A stretch of 64,000 nt of DNA from NCBI GenBank assembly GCA_014905825.1, contig JACGCN010000002.1, positions 1,922,001 to 1,986,000 of the forward strand. Reading direction: 5' to 3'. The stretch comes from Lyophyllum atratum (Eukaryota > Basidiomycota > Agaricomycetes > Agaricales > Lyophyllaceae). Positions 10,993-22,945 of this stretch are shown piece by piece; the stretch's first letter is position 1; each line of letters begins with the position of its first letter. A program made the position numbers and the translations under genes. The notes under the pieces are model-generated. The model had not been told where the DNA came from and ran no database searches. It saw only the letters and a list, made by a program, of their open reading frames with translations.

Positions 10993-13900
10993 ATGCCTCT
11001 TGACAAGATCCTAGCTGAAAAGCAGGACCATATTCCTCTCCCAGCCACTGAAACTGACCAGCGTAGACGGCGCAAAGGCTTCTTTCGCCGCTCGGCGTTT
11101 GCTCTCATCACTCTAGCACTCGGTATTCGAGGCATTGTCACCATCTTTGGACCCTATGAAGCCAACAAGCACGAGCATCACCATCGTCTGACAGTTGCGG
11201 AACGCGAGAAACTCTTTCTGTAGGTCGCTCCATAACCACATTCATCGTAATCCACGAATAACTGTTATCTATCATTAAGTTCTATCCCAAGCTCCGAGAG
11301 TGCTCTTGCTGCCTCTCGAGCATATGCAACCCATCCCCACCTTGCTGGCTCACCTGCGGACTTCGAAGACGCCAAAATCATTCTTGAGCTCTTCCAAACC
11401 GAGTTCAATATATCTTCGCCATCACCTGAACCTATCTTCTCCGCTGGTACACCAGATTCACGCAATGCAACCCTACTTTTGACGTCTCGCGAGACAACTA
11501 AACCATCTGCCTGGATCGATATCTATTATCCGGTGCTGAATACACCCCTTGATCGTAGTCTCCAAATTCTCGGGGAAAATGGTGAAGCAGTGTGGAGCGC
11601 TGATTTGGTCGAAGATGGCGACCCACTTGACGAGGACGCGCACAAGTATAGGGACTCCGTTCCTACGTGGCATGGCCTGAGTAAGGATGGTGAGGTCGAG
11701 GGTCAGCTCGTATTTGCCAATTACGGCTCCAAAGCGGTATGCATGCTCATATCATCTATCAGGCTCTAGGCTAACAACATATTTACCATGAAGGACTATG
11801 ATAATCTAGTCTCGGTTGGTGCTAACTTGACCGGAAAGATTGTCATTGCTCGTTATGGCGGTGTTTTCCGTGGCCTGAAGGTTTGCCTCAGCAACCTTAC
11901 CTGGATAGCGCCTAATATCTCTTCTTCAGATAAAGGGTGCCCAAGATCTTGGTGCAGCAGGCGTTCTGATATATTCTGACCCTCGGGATGATGGTTTCGT
12001 GACGGTTGAAAACGGCTTTGCCCCATATCCAGCTGGTCCTGCGCGAAACCCTACTTCCGTCCAGCGAGGAAGTGTGCAATTCCTTTCCTTGTATCCTGGA
12101 GACCCTACAACTCCTGGATACCCTGCGTATGAGGATGCTGATAGGGAGGAAGGCTCAAACATCCCCAAGATTCCTAGCTTGCCGATCTCATGGCAAAATG
12201 CAGAAAGGCTCCTTGAAGAAATCGGCGAATTATATGTCGTAGGAAGTGACGGTAAGAAAGTCCTCAGCGGCAGGGCTAGCGAATCAAGTATCAAACTTGT
12301 CAACCATGGTACGTCCTTCATGTGTTCATGAGGCACGTAGTTCAGGCCCTCAATATTCCCGTTAGTGGACACAAAGGTGACTCCCATTTGGAACACTATG
12401 GCCTCTATTCCTGGGCATATCCGCGATGAGGTTGTTATCATCGGCTGTCATCGCGACGGTTAGCGTTTTTGTTCATCACGTTTGAAAACTATATTCATAT
12501 CCACAATCTCAGCATGGGTCTTGGGAGCTGCCGACCCCACCAGTGGAACTGTGTCGCTACATGAAGTTATTCGCGGCTTCGGTGCCCTGCTTAGAGAGGG
12601 ATGGAAACCGCTCCGAACAGGTACTGTCCAGGTACATTGCTGCCTACGCTCAAACCCTTAACTTGCCCTTCACAGTCGTCTTTGCCAGCTGGGACGCTGA
12701 GGAGGTGAAATGCTTTTGATCCTAGTTTTGTTGTCTTTCTGACATTATTTTACACAGTACGGATTAGTTGGAAGCACTGAATGGGGTGAAGATTTCCCGG
12801 AATGGATCTCCAAACACGCTGTCGCATATCTCAACGTCGATGTCTCGGTCTCGGGCTCGCGCTGGAATGCTGGTGCATCGCCATCCCTTGCACATCTCAT
12901 CAAGCAAGCTGCTCTTGACGTTCCCCACCCTACGGTCTCGGGCAAGACACTCTGGGACGCAAGGAAAGACGAAGGACCCTTTACGGGAATTGAAGGCATT
13001 TCGTCCAACTGGACAATCGATGCGGACTTCTTGGAAACATATAACGTTGCGACGCGGGATTTACATGCATCGAGCACTGGCGTTAGCCCATTGGGGAGCG
13101 GAAGTGATTTCACTGTGTTTTTGCAGAGGCTTGGGGTACGTGCAGTCACCCACGGTCGCTTTACGAAGGCTTCTTAACTTGATCGCTCATGATTGCAGGT
13201 TGCGAGCGCTGACCAAGGCTTTGGTGTCACCCCCACTGATGCCGTCTACCACTACCATTCTATCTATGATAGTCAACATTTCCAGGAGGTCTACGCAGAC
13301 CCTGGTTTCCATCGCCATGTGTGTAAGATAGCTAGAATTACGGGAGTCTGCCACTGACCCTCTTCTCAAGGTGGCCGTAGCCAAACACTTGGGTTTGTTG
13401 GCCCTCCGCCTTACGGATTCCATCATCATTCCCATGAACACTACGCAGTATGCATTCGAGCTCGACGATTATCTTGCCAAGTAAGTGCATATCATATATA
13501 ATCTACGCGAAGATAGCATTCAACGTGTGCTGTATCAGAGTCGAAGCCCTCGCAGAGGAACTGCCTTCATCCCTTAAGGCACCGGATTTCTCCAAGCTAC
13601 GGAGAGCAATCAACAAGGTTCAAAGCGCCAGCAAGGACCTGGACAAGGAAAGGCGCAAGGCGGAGAAGGAGCTGAAGCGCATGTTCCGCAAACTTCGCTC
13701 CCCCCACCACCATGTGTGCCGAAAGTCTCATCAACTGCTCAGACGTGCTGCAGACTGGGTGAAGTGGATCTTCGGGGTCCAGCCGCATCAATATCAGCCC
13801 ATCTCCACGCTTGAAACAAATACATGGACGAGATTGATGGATTTTGATGGAGATGAAGGTAACCTATCCGCCCCTATGCTTTCATATGCAGGGCATGGGC

Positions 13901-14243
13901 GCTCTCACAAGATGAAGAAATTCATCAAAGCGGCGAAACGCGTCGGCAAAGTGAACAAGAAGATTATCGCTTTTGAACGCGGTTTCATTTCCGAAGGTGG
14001 GATCAAGGACAGAGAATGGTACAAGCATCTTGGCGTTGCTCCCGGGAAGTGGCTCGGTGAGTAACGGCTTCACGTAATTTTTTTGACTGCTTCGTTTACG
14101 TTCCTGCACCAGGGTATGGAGCGACCACTTTCCCTGCTCTGACGGAGGCCTTGACAATCGATAATAACGCGACATTGGCTCAACAAGAAGCTGATCGCTT
14201 GGCCAAATTGTTGAAGAAGTTGGCGCACGAAATTAAGCCTTGA
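10993..14243 (+). CDS. M28 peptidase, glutamate carboxypeptidase II / transferrin-receptor-like
   Basis: This is a type II membrane zinc peptidase of the NAALADase/GCPII group (M28B). A basic cytoplasmic tail (DQRRRRKGFFRR) precedes one membrane segment (SAFALITLALGIRGIVTIF, residues about 35-53). A protease-associated domain follows (GKIVIARYGGVFRG; GAAGVLIYSDPRDDG). The catalytic core has the expected zinc ligands and acids: CHRDAWVLGAADPTSG, WDAEEYGLVGS, LNVDVSVSG and YHYHSIYDS. The C-terminal TfR-like helical domain carries an unusually basic stretch (DLDKERRKAEKELKRMFRKL) and closes with LAKLLKKLAHEIKP. About ten introns all join in frame. The likely role is exopeptidase activity at the vacuolar or cell-surface membrane, with substrate unknown. 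Confidence 0.88.
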
Positions 14244-14575
14244 TCAACGGGACAATATATGTAGCAATGTAGAGTGATATGAATATGGAAAAGTCGAATG
14301 TGGATTAACAATAGGGCAAGGAACGTATTAGTCAGGTACAGGGTAAAGCGTCATATCCTTACGCGGTTCCTCACCTCCTCCGGCTCTCGCACAAGCGATG
14401 CAGTCTCTGAGGTCAAAGCTACAGATGCGGCGGATGATCGCAAGGCCTACGATCGAGTGTACATGTATCGCCCAACAACTGCATGTCTGAAGAACTGATA
14501 AGAGGATGGACACTGGCCGACGTGACGAATGCACGAGGAGGCTGGACGTATCCTTTTAGTCACAAAACAAATGAT
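14244..14575. other. Convergent intergenic region
   Basis: This 3'-to-3' spacer separates the M28 peptidase gene and the DUF6534-type gene. Open frames on both strands here are short and lack recognisable content. I see no repeat or RNA gene. Confidence 0.5.
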
Positions 14576-16014
14576 CTAGGGCTGTGGTCCTACCTCTGAA
14601 GGGCATTCAGGATGAGTTAGAAGCCGGTCTGGACCCGTGGCTTGGTCCCACTGCCAATCCCCCAGTGATGCTCGGCCGAGATCGTTAGACTTCATCCGTT
14701 GGCGGAGCTTGGCTCGGGAGTTCAAGGTGTGAAGCATCCCGATTGCATACAGCTTTCCGGTCAAGAGAACGAAGAACAAGATCAGATGGTCTTGCTGATG
14801 CTATGCAGGGAACAGTCAGCGTACTGTAAGACAACCAAATACAGACATCACCCACAGGACTCGCGTGGTAGAGCCCCGCCGCCACAAGCATGCACACGGA
14901 CGACAATGCTGATGATTCTAATGAAATGCCGATGATGTGCATTAAAACCTTGTCAAGCTCCACCAAGCCCGTCTTCATTCTCCACAGAGATGTCACCACT
15001 GCCGGGTAACTTTTCAGCGACTTCCTGTAATTAGCAGAGGTGGACATACGTATTAAAGTGAACAGGATATCGAGGACTGTGCGGACGCAAAATAAGAATC
15101 GCGCTTCGGGAAAAGCTTCTTGACTCACCTAATGATCCAAATATCCAATAGGAGAACGCTACTACTGTCTAGAAAAGGTAGGAGGAAGACATCCTCAACT
15201 TGTAAGGAAATCTTGCAGGCGATCTGGTCTTACAGATATAAGAATATTCCGACTAGCACTCAGTGACTGGAAGATGATAGTGTTGATGTAGCAGGCGTCA
15301 TCAGAGGAAGCCGATAACCTACCTCATAAGTTTGCCCTCTTTCAAGAGAATGGAAAGCGAGAGCCATCGCAATAGCCTAGATCCAAACAATTCCCAATGT
15401 CAGCAAGCAATTGGGGGATTGCCACCACAGGGTCTACCAAGTATGTGTTTGCAGCCGTCACGGATGCCAACAATGTGGAGAGGGGATAGAGGACCCATGG
15501 CGATTTATTCGTCATCTGAGAACAGTGAGGCTCAGTCAGTGCCAAGTAAAGGCCGTCCTGCGAACCTTCCAGCAACGTCGGATAAAAAAAGCTTCGCATA
15601 GAGACGAAAGTACACCGTTCAAAAAGAGATCCGTCCACTGTATATTACTCGTCGACTGACCCAATGATCATCGATGCATCATTAGTATGAGTCAGCCTAA
15701 GAACATGTTTATACTCACCCATTTTTTCTGGCCGACTATGGTCCTCCAGGATTTATAGGCTTCGACGAAGGTTTGAAGGCTGCCGACTAGAATTCAGTGT
15801 TCTATGATCGGGGTGTACACTGATATGCCCACATGCAAATAAAGACAACTATAGCAACGAAAACCCGCTTGCGCCACGAATCGTCCCTGTAGTCAGCCCA
15901 GTATTTGAGTCCTTGAATGAGGAGGATGCCGAGCATGAATGATTGCAAGAAGCCGCTCAAGAGGATTGGGCCCGGAAGCTCCACAACGGGTTCCCCAGAC
16001 AAGGTGTTGTCCAT
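14576..16014 (-). CDS. DUF6533/DUF6534-type multi-pass membrane protein
   Basis: The exon that opens the gene reads MDNTLSGEPVVELPGPILLSGFLQSFMLGILLIQGLKY in consecutive short blocks, which is the start of the seven-helix membrane proteins common in Agaricomycetes (ELAGP-type start, then a first helix). Further exons carry hydrophobic helices such as RKRVFVAIVVFICMWAY. The C-terminus has the family signature GKLYAIGMLHTLNSRAKLRQRM followed by a soluble tail. Seven or so short exons are needed and not every junction could be fixed, especially between 15130 and 15800. The family has no established function; a receptor-like role has been suggested only from topology. The C-terminal motif makes the family call fairly firm. 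Confidence 0.65.
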
Positions 16015-16322
16015 GAGACAAGTCTAGAGGGTTCGAGAGGTGCACGATTGAGAGCTTGTTAGCCTCCAAGCCATCAAGACTAACAAGCGATCGAGTGTCA
16101 GCATATAATACGGCGGCGGCTGACCTCTCAATTCTCCAGACCTAAAATGGATTCATTGGAAGCATTAGGTGCAACGAAATCACAAACACGACTGAGTATG
16201 TATCAGTCAGGAAAGGCCAATAGACAAATCGTTGATAGCAAACATCAAGGTCCAGGTGGACGTGCAACAAGTAGTGGTCGGTTATATTAGCGGCGAGGCG
16301 TGGAGGGAAAAAATGGTCGTCT
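16015..16322. other. Intergenic region
   Basis: This lies between two minus-strand genes: promoter of the DUF6534-type gene and 3' flank of the coiled-coil/zinc-finger gene. An antisense-like frame at 16142-16423 has no domain, and I see no other feature. Confidence 0.4.
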
Positions 16323-18377
16323 TCAGACACTGCGGCGTATCGTCTCCCAAGCATCACTGTGTTCGGAAGTAAAATGTTGAACAAGTTCGTCCGTCGTTGC
16401 TCGTAGGAAAGGTTTTGGCTCATTCATGTAACCACGTTTGAATCGAACGCTGGCACAGAATTGAGAAAATATGCTGCAAACCAAGAAAACCGACTTACAC
16501 ACAAAGTTGGCAAGTCTGCAACTCGTCATTCTCCTCATCATCGTCCATGAGAGCTGATATACAGTCCTCCACTGTTCGAAGACCGTCAGGGCCAATCTCA
16601 ATATCGCCGTCTTCGCTTTCCTCGTCGTCGTTTCTGTGAACATGTGTGACGTCTTGGTCCATTCCCGTCGGATGTTGAGCCACATCACCAGGCTGTTCCT
16701 GTCCTTCAAGCCGCTGCTTCTTGTGTTGTTGTCCTTCGTCTGCGGTGGATACCGCAGAACTTGCTCGCTTCAATGATTCCTGTTCCGGCGCCGGAAAGGA
16801 TGCAACAGAGATTGCTGAAACATCTTTGGGTGTAACATCCATAGGTGCCATGGCTTGGACGGGTTCCGCCGTGCTGCCTGAGGTGTGTAAGTCAGTATCA
16901 CCCACGGGGACCGGTCCAAGTTCCGACTCTTCATGGACCTCAGCAGGCGGAGATGTAGATGGTTTAGAAGAAGAATGCTGTGGCGGCGGATCGTGGTGCT
17001 GTGAGATGCCAGACAAAGAACTCGTAGAGGGAGCGCCTAAGGATGGAATGGAAGTGGAAAATTCAAGTGGGGGAGTAGGAGTGAGAGCAAGATTTCGTGG
17101 AGCACTCGTGACATCAGCTGGAGAAGAAAGTGATGCAGGACTTTCTGAAACTTCAGGTGCGGGCGCGGAAGGGTATGGATATCGCTGTGGAGCACTCATT
17201 GGAGTGGGAGGTAGACGAGAGCTTCCAGCGCGAGGAGGGACTGGTGTGGTGATGATAGAAAGCGGAGGTTGGGTAACAGTCCGCGAAGATGTGCCAGCCA
17301 AGGATATAGGTCGGGAGACTGAGCCTGACTGACTTGTTCTTGGATTGGATCGTGAACTTGGATGTTCTATGTGATGGATTGTGTTGTGTCTTCTCCAATC
17401 TGAAACAAGAGATAGGGCTTGTTGTGCATTCGAGGCAAAGGGAGTCTGCGTATCAACCCTAAGCAAGTGTCATCTGGGTATATGCTAGGGTATTACCTGA
17501 ACCTTCGCGGATGCCTGATGTTCGACTATCTGCCTTCCCGGCTGTAGACAGATAAATTAGCCTTGAGCAACGTAGGAAAGGAGATCCATACATACTTGTT
17601 GGCTGGGCACTGTTGGGTCTGGCGGTCAGCGAATCAAATACCCACATTACGGGATTACCTACCGATTGGCGTACCACCTGCCATGGACGATCCAGCAGGA
17701 GGCCATTGGGAGGATTGGTAAGGTGATTTGGGACTGCAAGCTCTGCGGAACTTTGGGGTTTTGTCCGGCGGATGATATGGACGAGCTCCGAATAGCTTCT
17801 TGTCCTGTTGGCTGGTTTGCTAAGGGATGCTGCGCCGGCGCTCTACTATCCACTACTTCGCGATAAACACGAAGACGGTTGATTTCCTGGAGCGCCGCTT
17901 TATAGTAGTCGTGGAGCATCTGGTAGTCGACTAAGAGTCGCTGGTAGGCAATAGGTTGGCCCGCCAGAAGCGTTTCATGTTGCTTTACCAATCGCGCCTT
18001 TTCCTGCAAAAGTCCTTGGACCTGACCCTCCAGCGCATGTATAGTATTCTTGTATTTCGAACCATCTTGTTCCTGCAGGGCGAGAGTGAGACTCCGATTA
18101 TCCTGGAAAAGTTTGAGGTTTTCCGACTGCCACTGGACGTTCTCTCGCTCCAACTCCTGCAGTCTCTGAGGCATTCCTGGGTAGTAACCAAGCTCAGTGA
18201 GGCATCCATTGGCGGTGCCCGCTAGGATCTCCACTACCCTGCTTCGCAAGCTCAAAGGATCATGGGATGGTGCGCGCCAATTTCTATGCAACAAACAGCT
18301 TAGAATTGAATGAGAAGGACAAATAACCAGGCCGATAACTACCCCGGCACCACCGCACTAGTACTGGCCGCGTTCAT
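16323..18377 (-). CDS. Coiled-coil protein with C-terminal CxxC...HxxxxH zinc finger
   Basis: The first small exon (18343-18377, starting MNAASTSAVV) splices to a long coiled-coil exon (QRLQELERENVQWQSENLKLF; KARLVKQHETLLAGQP; YQMLHDYYKAALQEINRL). A disordered proline/serine-rich middle of about 250 residues follows, with a basic patch (GQQHKKQRLEGQ) and an acidic run (DDDEENDELQ). Across the last intron the end reads TCQLCVVRFKRG...TTDELVQHFTSEHSDAW, giving C-x2-C and H-x4-H ligands of a single atypical zinc finger. I do not recognise a named family. The layout suggests a nuclear DNA- or protein-binding factor, which is inference. Splice choices between 17460 and 17880 are uncertain; one candidate intron is only 37 nt. 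Confidence 0.65.
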
Positions 18378-19763
18378 GTATAGCTACACGAGGTTACGGG
18401 ATGGAGGTCGTCGTTGAAAAGATAAATGTGCTGGTTTCAATTTCCGCCACACGATCATTCAATTCATCTTCGTCCATCACCACCATGTTGCGAAACCCTG
18501 GAGGTATTCTCTGATAGGCTCCTACGACGCGCTTCGATAGGACTTCCTGTTTTTCTCCGGGGAAGAAACGGATCATCGTGGTCTGCGAACAGAACACCGG
18601 GAAGTACTCGACCAAAATGGATATATGTCCAAACATGTAGACGTCAAATCCATGTTCCAAGTTCGGAGTAGCCGCACGAGAAGCCCGACCCATATTTTAT
18701 CCGAAGCTTGTCAGTAACTTCAGGCTTTAAGGCTTGGCCGGATGCCAGTGGCTATCGACAAGTTCGAATTTTTGTTCATGTTAATCAAGCAAGTTCTGCT
18801 GGTGTCGACAGCAAACCCCCTAGTCTCCACGTTACCATATCACACCTGGTGGAACCGGGCCATAGGCGCAGGTGTTGTCGGATGATTTTCCGAAACAGAT
18901 TCTCCGCTAGGGAATCTCTCAACGCGTCTGCTCATATAGGAACAATTTTCTCGTTGCTCTCAGCCTTGTGCTCATCATCGATTGAAATCGAAGAACATTA
19001 TCATTCCAGATCTATTCTAGACAACAAGGACAGTTCTCTGATCTAGATCGAAGAACTTCGGCTCATCCTAGAACGAATGAGTGAATTACTGGTGTCTTTC
19101 GGCCGATTGAGTATCATGCGCAAAGGGCTATACTGATGAAGATCTCTCTCTGAAGCCAGTCATTTTTTCTGATCTTCACAGTTGGTCGAAGTCACATACA
19201 TTGCCCTCTCTGCCATGTATCTGCACACCAGTGACAAGCAAAGGCTTTGCCAGTACGTACAATCAACAGTCCAGATTTCGATATACTTATGCTGTCAAGC
19301 AGGAGACTGATCCAGCATGGACTCGCGTTGGACTCGCGGGAGAATTTAAACGTTCCTATCTCCATTAACACATTGTCCTGACTGGGGTATAATGTTGGAG
19401 TGGGTCATATGAGAGATAAGGAAAGGGGAACATCAGGTTACTCAAGCTACAGTCACTTGAAGGCAAACGATAACTAGCGAAATTAGAGTCACCTGGAGGT
19501 GCGGGCCGATAATTAGGATCCAACTAGGCCGATCTTTGACTTTACTATTGATTGACTTCATCGGCAATGGCTCCCAGTGAAAAGCCGATTGAGCGGTATG
19601 AAGTGTAGGGCGATAGCAGCTACGCGTGGCCCTGGGTGTCCATAGTTGTTATAACTAACAAGCTTCACGATGAAGATTGATTGAAGAGTCCAGTACAAAT
19701 CGAGTGACTGGCCCGGGTGACATGATTGTGACGGACCGCTGAAATTGAGCGACTGTTCTATTC
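18378..19763. other. Large intergenic region
   Basis: These 1.4 kb hold no gene I can support. One minus-strand open frame at 18394-18693 (about 99 codons, with RFFPGEKQEVLSKRVV) has protein-like composition but no splice partner or domain; it could be a relic or an upstream exon. The rest is the promoter region of the AP-1 sigma gene. Confidence 0.4.
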
Positions 19764-20674
19764 ATGATTAACTACATCCTACTTGTTTCTAGACAAGGCT
19801 AGTTTCTTACCCCTCTCGTGTCTTAGATTCAAACATTGAACGCCGGGCTGTAGGCAAAGTCCGTTTGGCAAAATGGTTCACGACCATGGCGCCTAAGGTA
19901 AAGGCGAAGATCGTGAAGGATGTCACGCAGCTAGTCCTAGCTCGCCGGACGCGAATGTGTAACTTCTTGGAATACAAAGGTGCGTGGTGCACCCATGAGC
20001 ATGAACTGAGTAGCTGGGGCGCGCCATCGAATAGATTGTTTCTGCTACGTGCGGAACATCCATCCGTATGATTGTTTATCGAGTTCCGCCCCGGTGGTTC
20101 ATGTCATTACCTCCAGGCATGATTCTAATCCAGCATGCTAGACTCCAAGGTCGTCTATCGCCGTTACGCATCCCTATTTTTTGTCTGCGGAATCGGCTCC
20201 TCAGACAATGAGCTCGTGACATTGGAGATTATACATCGCTACGTCGAGGTTCTTGATCGATATTTCGGGAATGTGAGTAGCAATCAGGTATCATGACTCC
20301 CACTTCCCACCTTGTTGATATCGCCCTCTTGTAGGTTTGCGAATTAGACTTGTGAGTGGCGAGTTTCCGACCTACGTCGTGGCTCAAACTCTGGCCAGGA
20401 TCTTTAACTTCCAGAAAGCATACGCAGTACGTTAGGGTGACGTCCCGGAGATGAACTACCATTCATTGAGACTTAGATTCTGGACGAGCTCATTATAGCA
20501 GGAGAGCTGCAAGAGTCCTCTAAGAAATCAGTGCTTCGAGTGGTCCGTCCTTGCCGTGACTGTTGGCTACTTTTCTCTTACATCCCTGATCTCTAGGTTA
20601 CGCAGTCAGATACAGTTGAAGAACAGGAAAATGCAGAGGATACCATGGCCCGACTGGGCTCACGCAGCGGTTAG
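19764..20674 (+). CDS. APS1: AP-1 complex sigma-type small subunit (clathrin adaptor)
   Basis: This is the small sigma chain of the clathrin adaptor AP-1, which sorts cargo at the trans-Golgi network and endosomes. The first exon (19764-19797) encodes [12 protein letters not shown], joined through a GC-AG intron (19798-19853) to [19 protein letters not shown], then [18 protein letters not shown]. Later exons give [35 protein letters not shown], a tiny exon (VCELDL), [18 protein letters not shown] and [11 protein letters not shown]. The protein closes MARLGSRSG. Total length is about 165 residues, normal for the family. The RLAKW and SRQGK residues favour sigma-1 over sigma-2. Seven small exons explain why no long open frame is visible here. 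All junctions are in frame. Confidence 0.93.
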
Positions 20675-21254
20675 ATATCTTTCGCACTTTATTTCAGAAC
20701 TTTCTGTAGAACCCTGGTGTAATTTTGTTTCTTCAAGGTCCCATGATGTAGCATGACGTTCATATCCATGATCCGCCTTCAAGACCGCATCGGCATCGTC
20801 CAGGAATAACGGCCACCTTTACCGCCTCAACATTTTCCGTGGTTGACTTGTGGGCTTGGCATATAGTCAAAATGGAAACCCGTACTTCTATTTACCTGGG
20901 AAAGGATCGTGCGCTTATCACTCAAGGAAGACGTATAATCACTCATTGGCGAAACTCGCCCATGGTCGTGTGCCCTACACACGAGGAGCGTTTTGAAGTG
21001 ACTACGTACGAAAACACATGAAATGGACGGCATGGTTAACGGAACATTACGTTACGTAATCGGCACCGTGGAAATGATGTTTTTCTTGGAGCTCGGCGGC
21101 GTCGGGAAAGGGTCGGTCGTCGGCTGTGGCTCTGGCCCTGGGCTGTGGTGCCCATCCTCCTCACCTGCAAATTTTACGGAAGATCGATGGAATTAAGGTT
21201 CCGGCGCCTTTCCGACAAAAATACCCGATTCGGACAACCGCGGAGACGAATTCT
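20675..21254. other. Intergenic region upstream of glutamine synthetase
   Basis: This stretch holds the 3' flank of the AP-1 sigma gene and the distal promoter of the glutamine synthetase gene. Open frames at 20839-21021 and 20827-21033 oppose each other and have no domain. No RNA gene or repeat was seen. Confidence 0.45.
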
Positions 21255-21281
21255 CACGTGCTGACCGGCTTATCGTCCAAT
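21255..21281 (+). promoter_or_regulatory. E-box, GATA and CCAAT sites in the glutamine synthetase promoter
   Basis: Within 27 bp there are CACGTG (21255-21260), CTTATC, the complement of a CGATAAG GATA-factor site (21269-21274), and CCAAT (21277-21281), 118-144 bp before the start codon. GATA factors of the AreA/Nit2 class control nitrogen genes in fungi, so a GATA site here is biologically sensible. Occupancy is inferred. Confidence 0.45.
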
Positions 21282-21398
21282 CAGAGGCGAGTAAATAACC
21301 GACAATACTACACCACCGCCTCTTAAAGCTCCAAAAAACCTTACCGTGTTCTCTCAAACCTCTCCACCTTTTACGCCCCTCTAATAACCCCTTTCATC

Positions 21399-22677
21399 AT
21401 GGCCTACCGTAACGACCTTCTTGCCCCTTTCCTCGCCCTTCCCCAGGGTGACAAGGTCCAAGCTGAATGTACGACCATTCTGCCTCTCCTTGGCACCTCT
21501 AACATACCAAACAGATGTTTGGGTTGACGGTGACGGTGGTCTTCGTTCCAAGACTACAGTTCGTGTCTTCCACTCGCCCCATCAATAATTTATCCCTTAT
21601 ATGCGTTTTTATTACCATTTTAGACTGTCAGCAAGAAAGTGACCGATATTGGTCAACTTCGCATTTGGGATTTCGACGGTTCCTCAACGAACCAGGCCCC
21701 AGGCCACGATTCCGATGTGTACCTCCGCCCTGCCGCTATTTTCAAGGATCCCTTCCGCGGTGGTGACAATATCCTTGTTCTTGCCGAAACATACAACAAT
21801 GACGGCACCCCTAATCGTACCAACTACCGCCATCACGCGAAGAAGGTCATGGACCAGGCGGCGGAAGAAGAGCCCTGGTTCGGTCTTGAGCAAGAGTACA
21901 CGTTATTCGACGCTGATGGTACGCCTTATGGCTGGCCCAAAGGCGGCTTTCCTGGTCCCCAAGGTCCCTATTACTGCGGTGCTGGTACGTCATTGATGTA
22001 ACTCCACTTTTGCGTGGATTCTGATATTGCACCCGCTTAGGTACCGGCAAGGTCTTCGCGCGTGACCTTATTGAAGCTCACTACCGGGCTTGCCTCTACT
22101 CTGGCGTCAACATTAGTGGGATCAACGCGGAGGTGATGCCTTCACAGTGGGAGTTCCAAGTCGGCCCTTGTGAAGGTATCTCCATGGGCGATCATCTGTG
22201 GATGGCGCGGTACCTTCTCGTTCGGATCGCCGAGCAGTGGGGTGTGAAAGTATCGTTTCACCCCAAGCCTCTTCGGGGTGACTGGAATGGCGCTGGATGC
22301 CATACGAACTATTCCACCAAGGCGATGCGGGAACCTGGAGGCATGAAGCATATCGAGACTGCGATTGAGAAGCTGGCGAAGAGGCATGATGAGCACATCG
22401 CGGTGTACTGGCGAGGACAACGACTTGCGTTTGACTGGTCGCCACGAAACTGGTCACATCACCGCTTTCAGTTCTGGCGTCGCCAACCGTGGCGCATCGA
22501 TCCGTGTTCCCCGTCATGTTGCGGCTCAGGGCTATGGGTACCTGGAAGACAGACGACCAGCTTCCAACATCGGTACGTTTCCTGTTATCTGCCTGTGTCT
22601 GTTATCCTAACGTGTGCATTGTAGATCCTTATCGTGTTACGGGTATTATCGTCGAGACCACCCTCCTCGACATATAG
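21399..22677 (+). CDS. GLN1: Glutamine synthetase (eukaryotic type), single +1 frame disruption
   Basis: This enzyme makes glutamine from glutamate, ammonia and ATP in the cytosol. The start [19 protein letters not shown] is followed by family blocks: [96 protein letters not shown] and RGASIRVPR. Together these are a complete beta-grasp and catalytic domain. One extra T at 22409 (GTG TAC T GGC GAG) shifts the frame between HDEHIAVY and GEDNDLRL; removing that base from the reading restores the family pattern. The break falls inside an exon, so it is not an intron. A sequence error is more likely than loss of a central enzyme; see the findings. Confidence 0.92.
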
Positions 22678-22945
22678 AGTATTAAGCTAAAGTAATTTGT
22701 ACTATTGTGAAGCTTGGAAGATCGTACATGTAATAGACCACTCGAGAGTAGTAGCCAGGGACTTTTTATTTATCTCTCAAGGGAAACAGCACAATCAATT
22801 GGACTTTTTGGCGCCGCCAAATCATTTAGGAGTTGTGATGAGAAACCGAGATGTGATGTGATATTTTCTTCTGTAGACGGCCCGCGTCGGACCGCCATTA
22901 CCACTTCAAGAGTTACATGGATTCATTTCACTGCACTAGACCGCC

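Noticed and set aside
16721..17332. Plus-strand frame of 203 codons
   Set aside because: It is the antisense of the low-complexity Pro/Ser-rich exon of the coiled-coil/zinc-finger gene, where skewed codon use keeps the opposite strand open.
14576..18377. A secondary-metabolite or pheromone-receptor (mating) cluster around the DUF6534-type protein
   Set aside because: No polyketide, terpene or peptide synthetase, no P450, no homeodomain gene and no CaaX pheromone precursor were seen nearby; neighbours are housekeeping genes.
18394..18693. Possible first exon of the coiled-coil/zinc-finger gene
   Set aside because: A small exon at 18343-18377 with its own Met splices perfectly to the coiled coil, and no good donor links the 18394-18693 frame to it.
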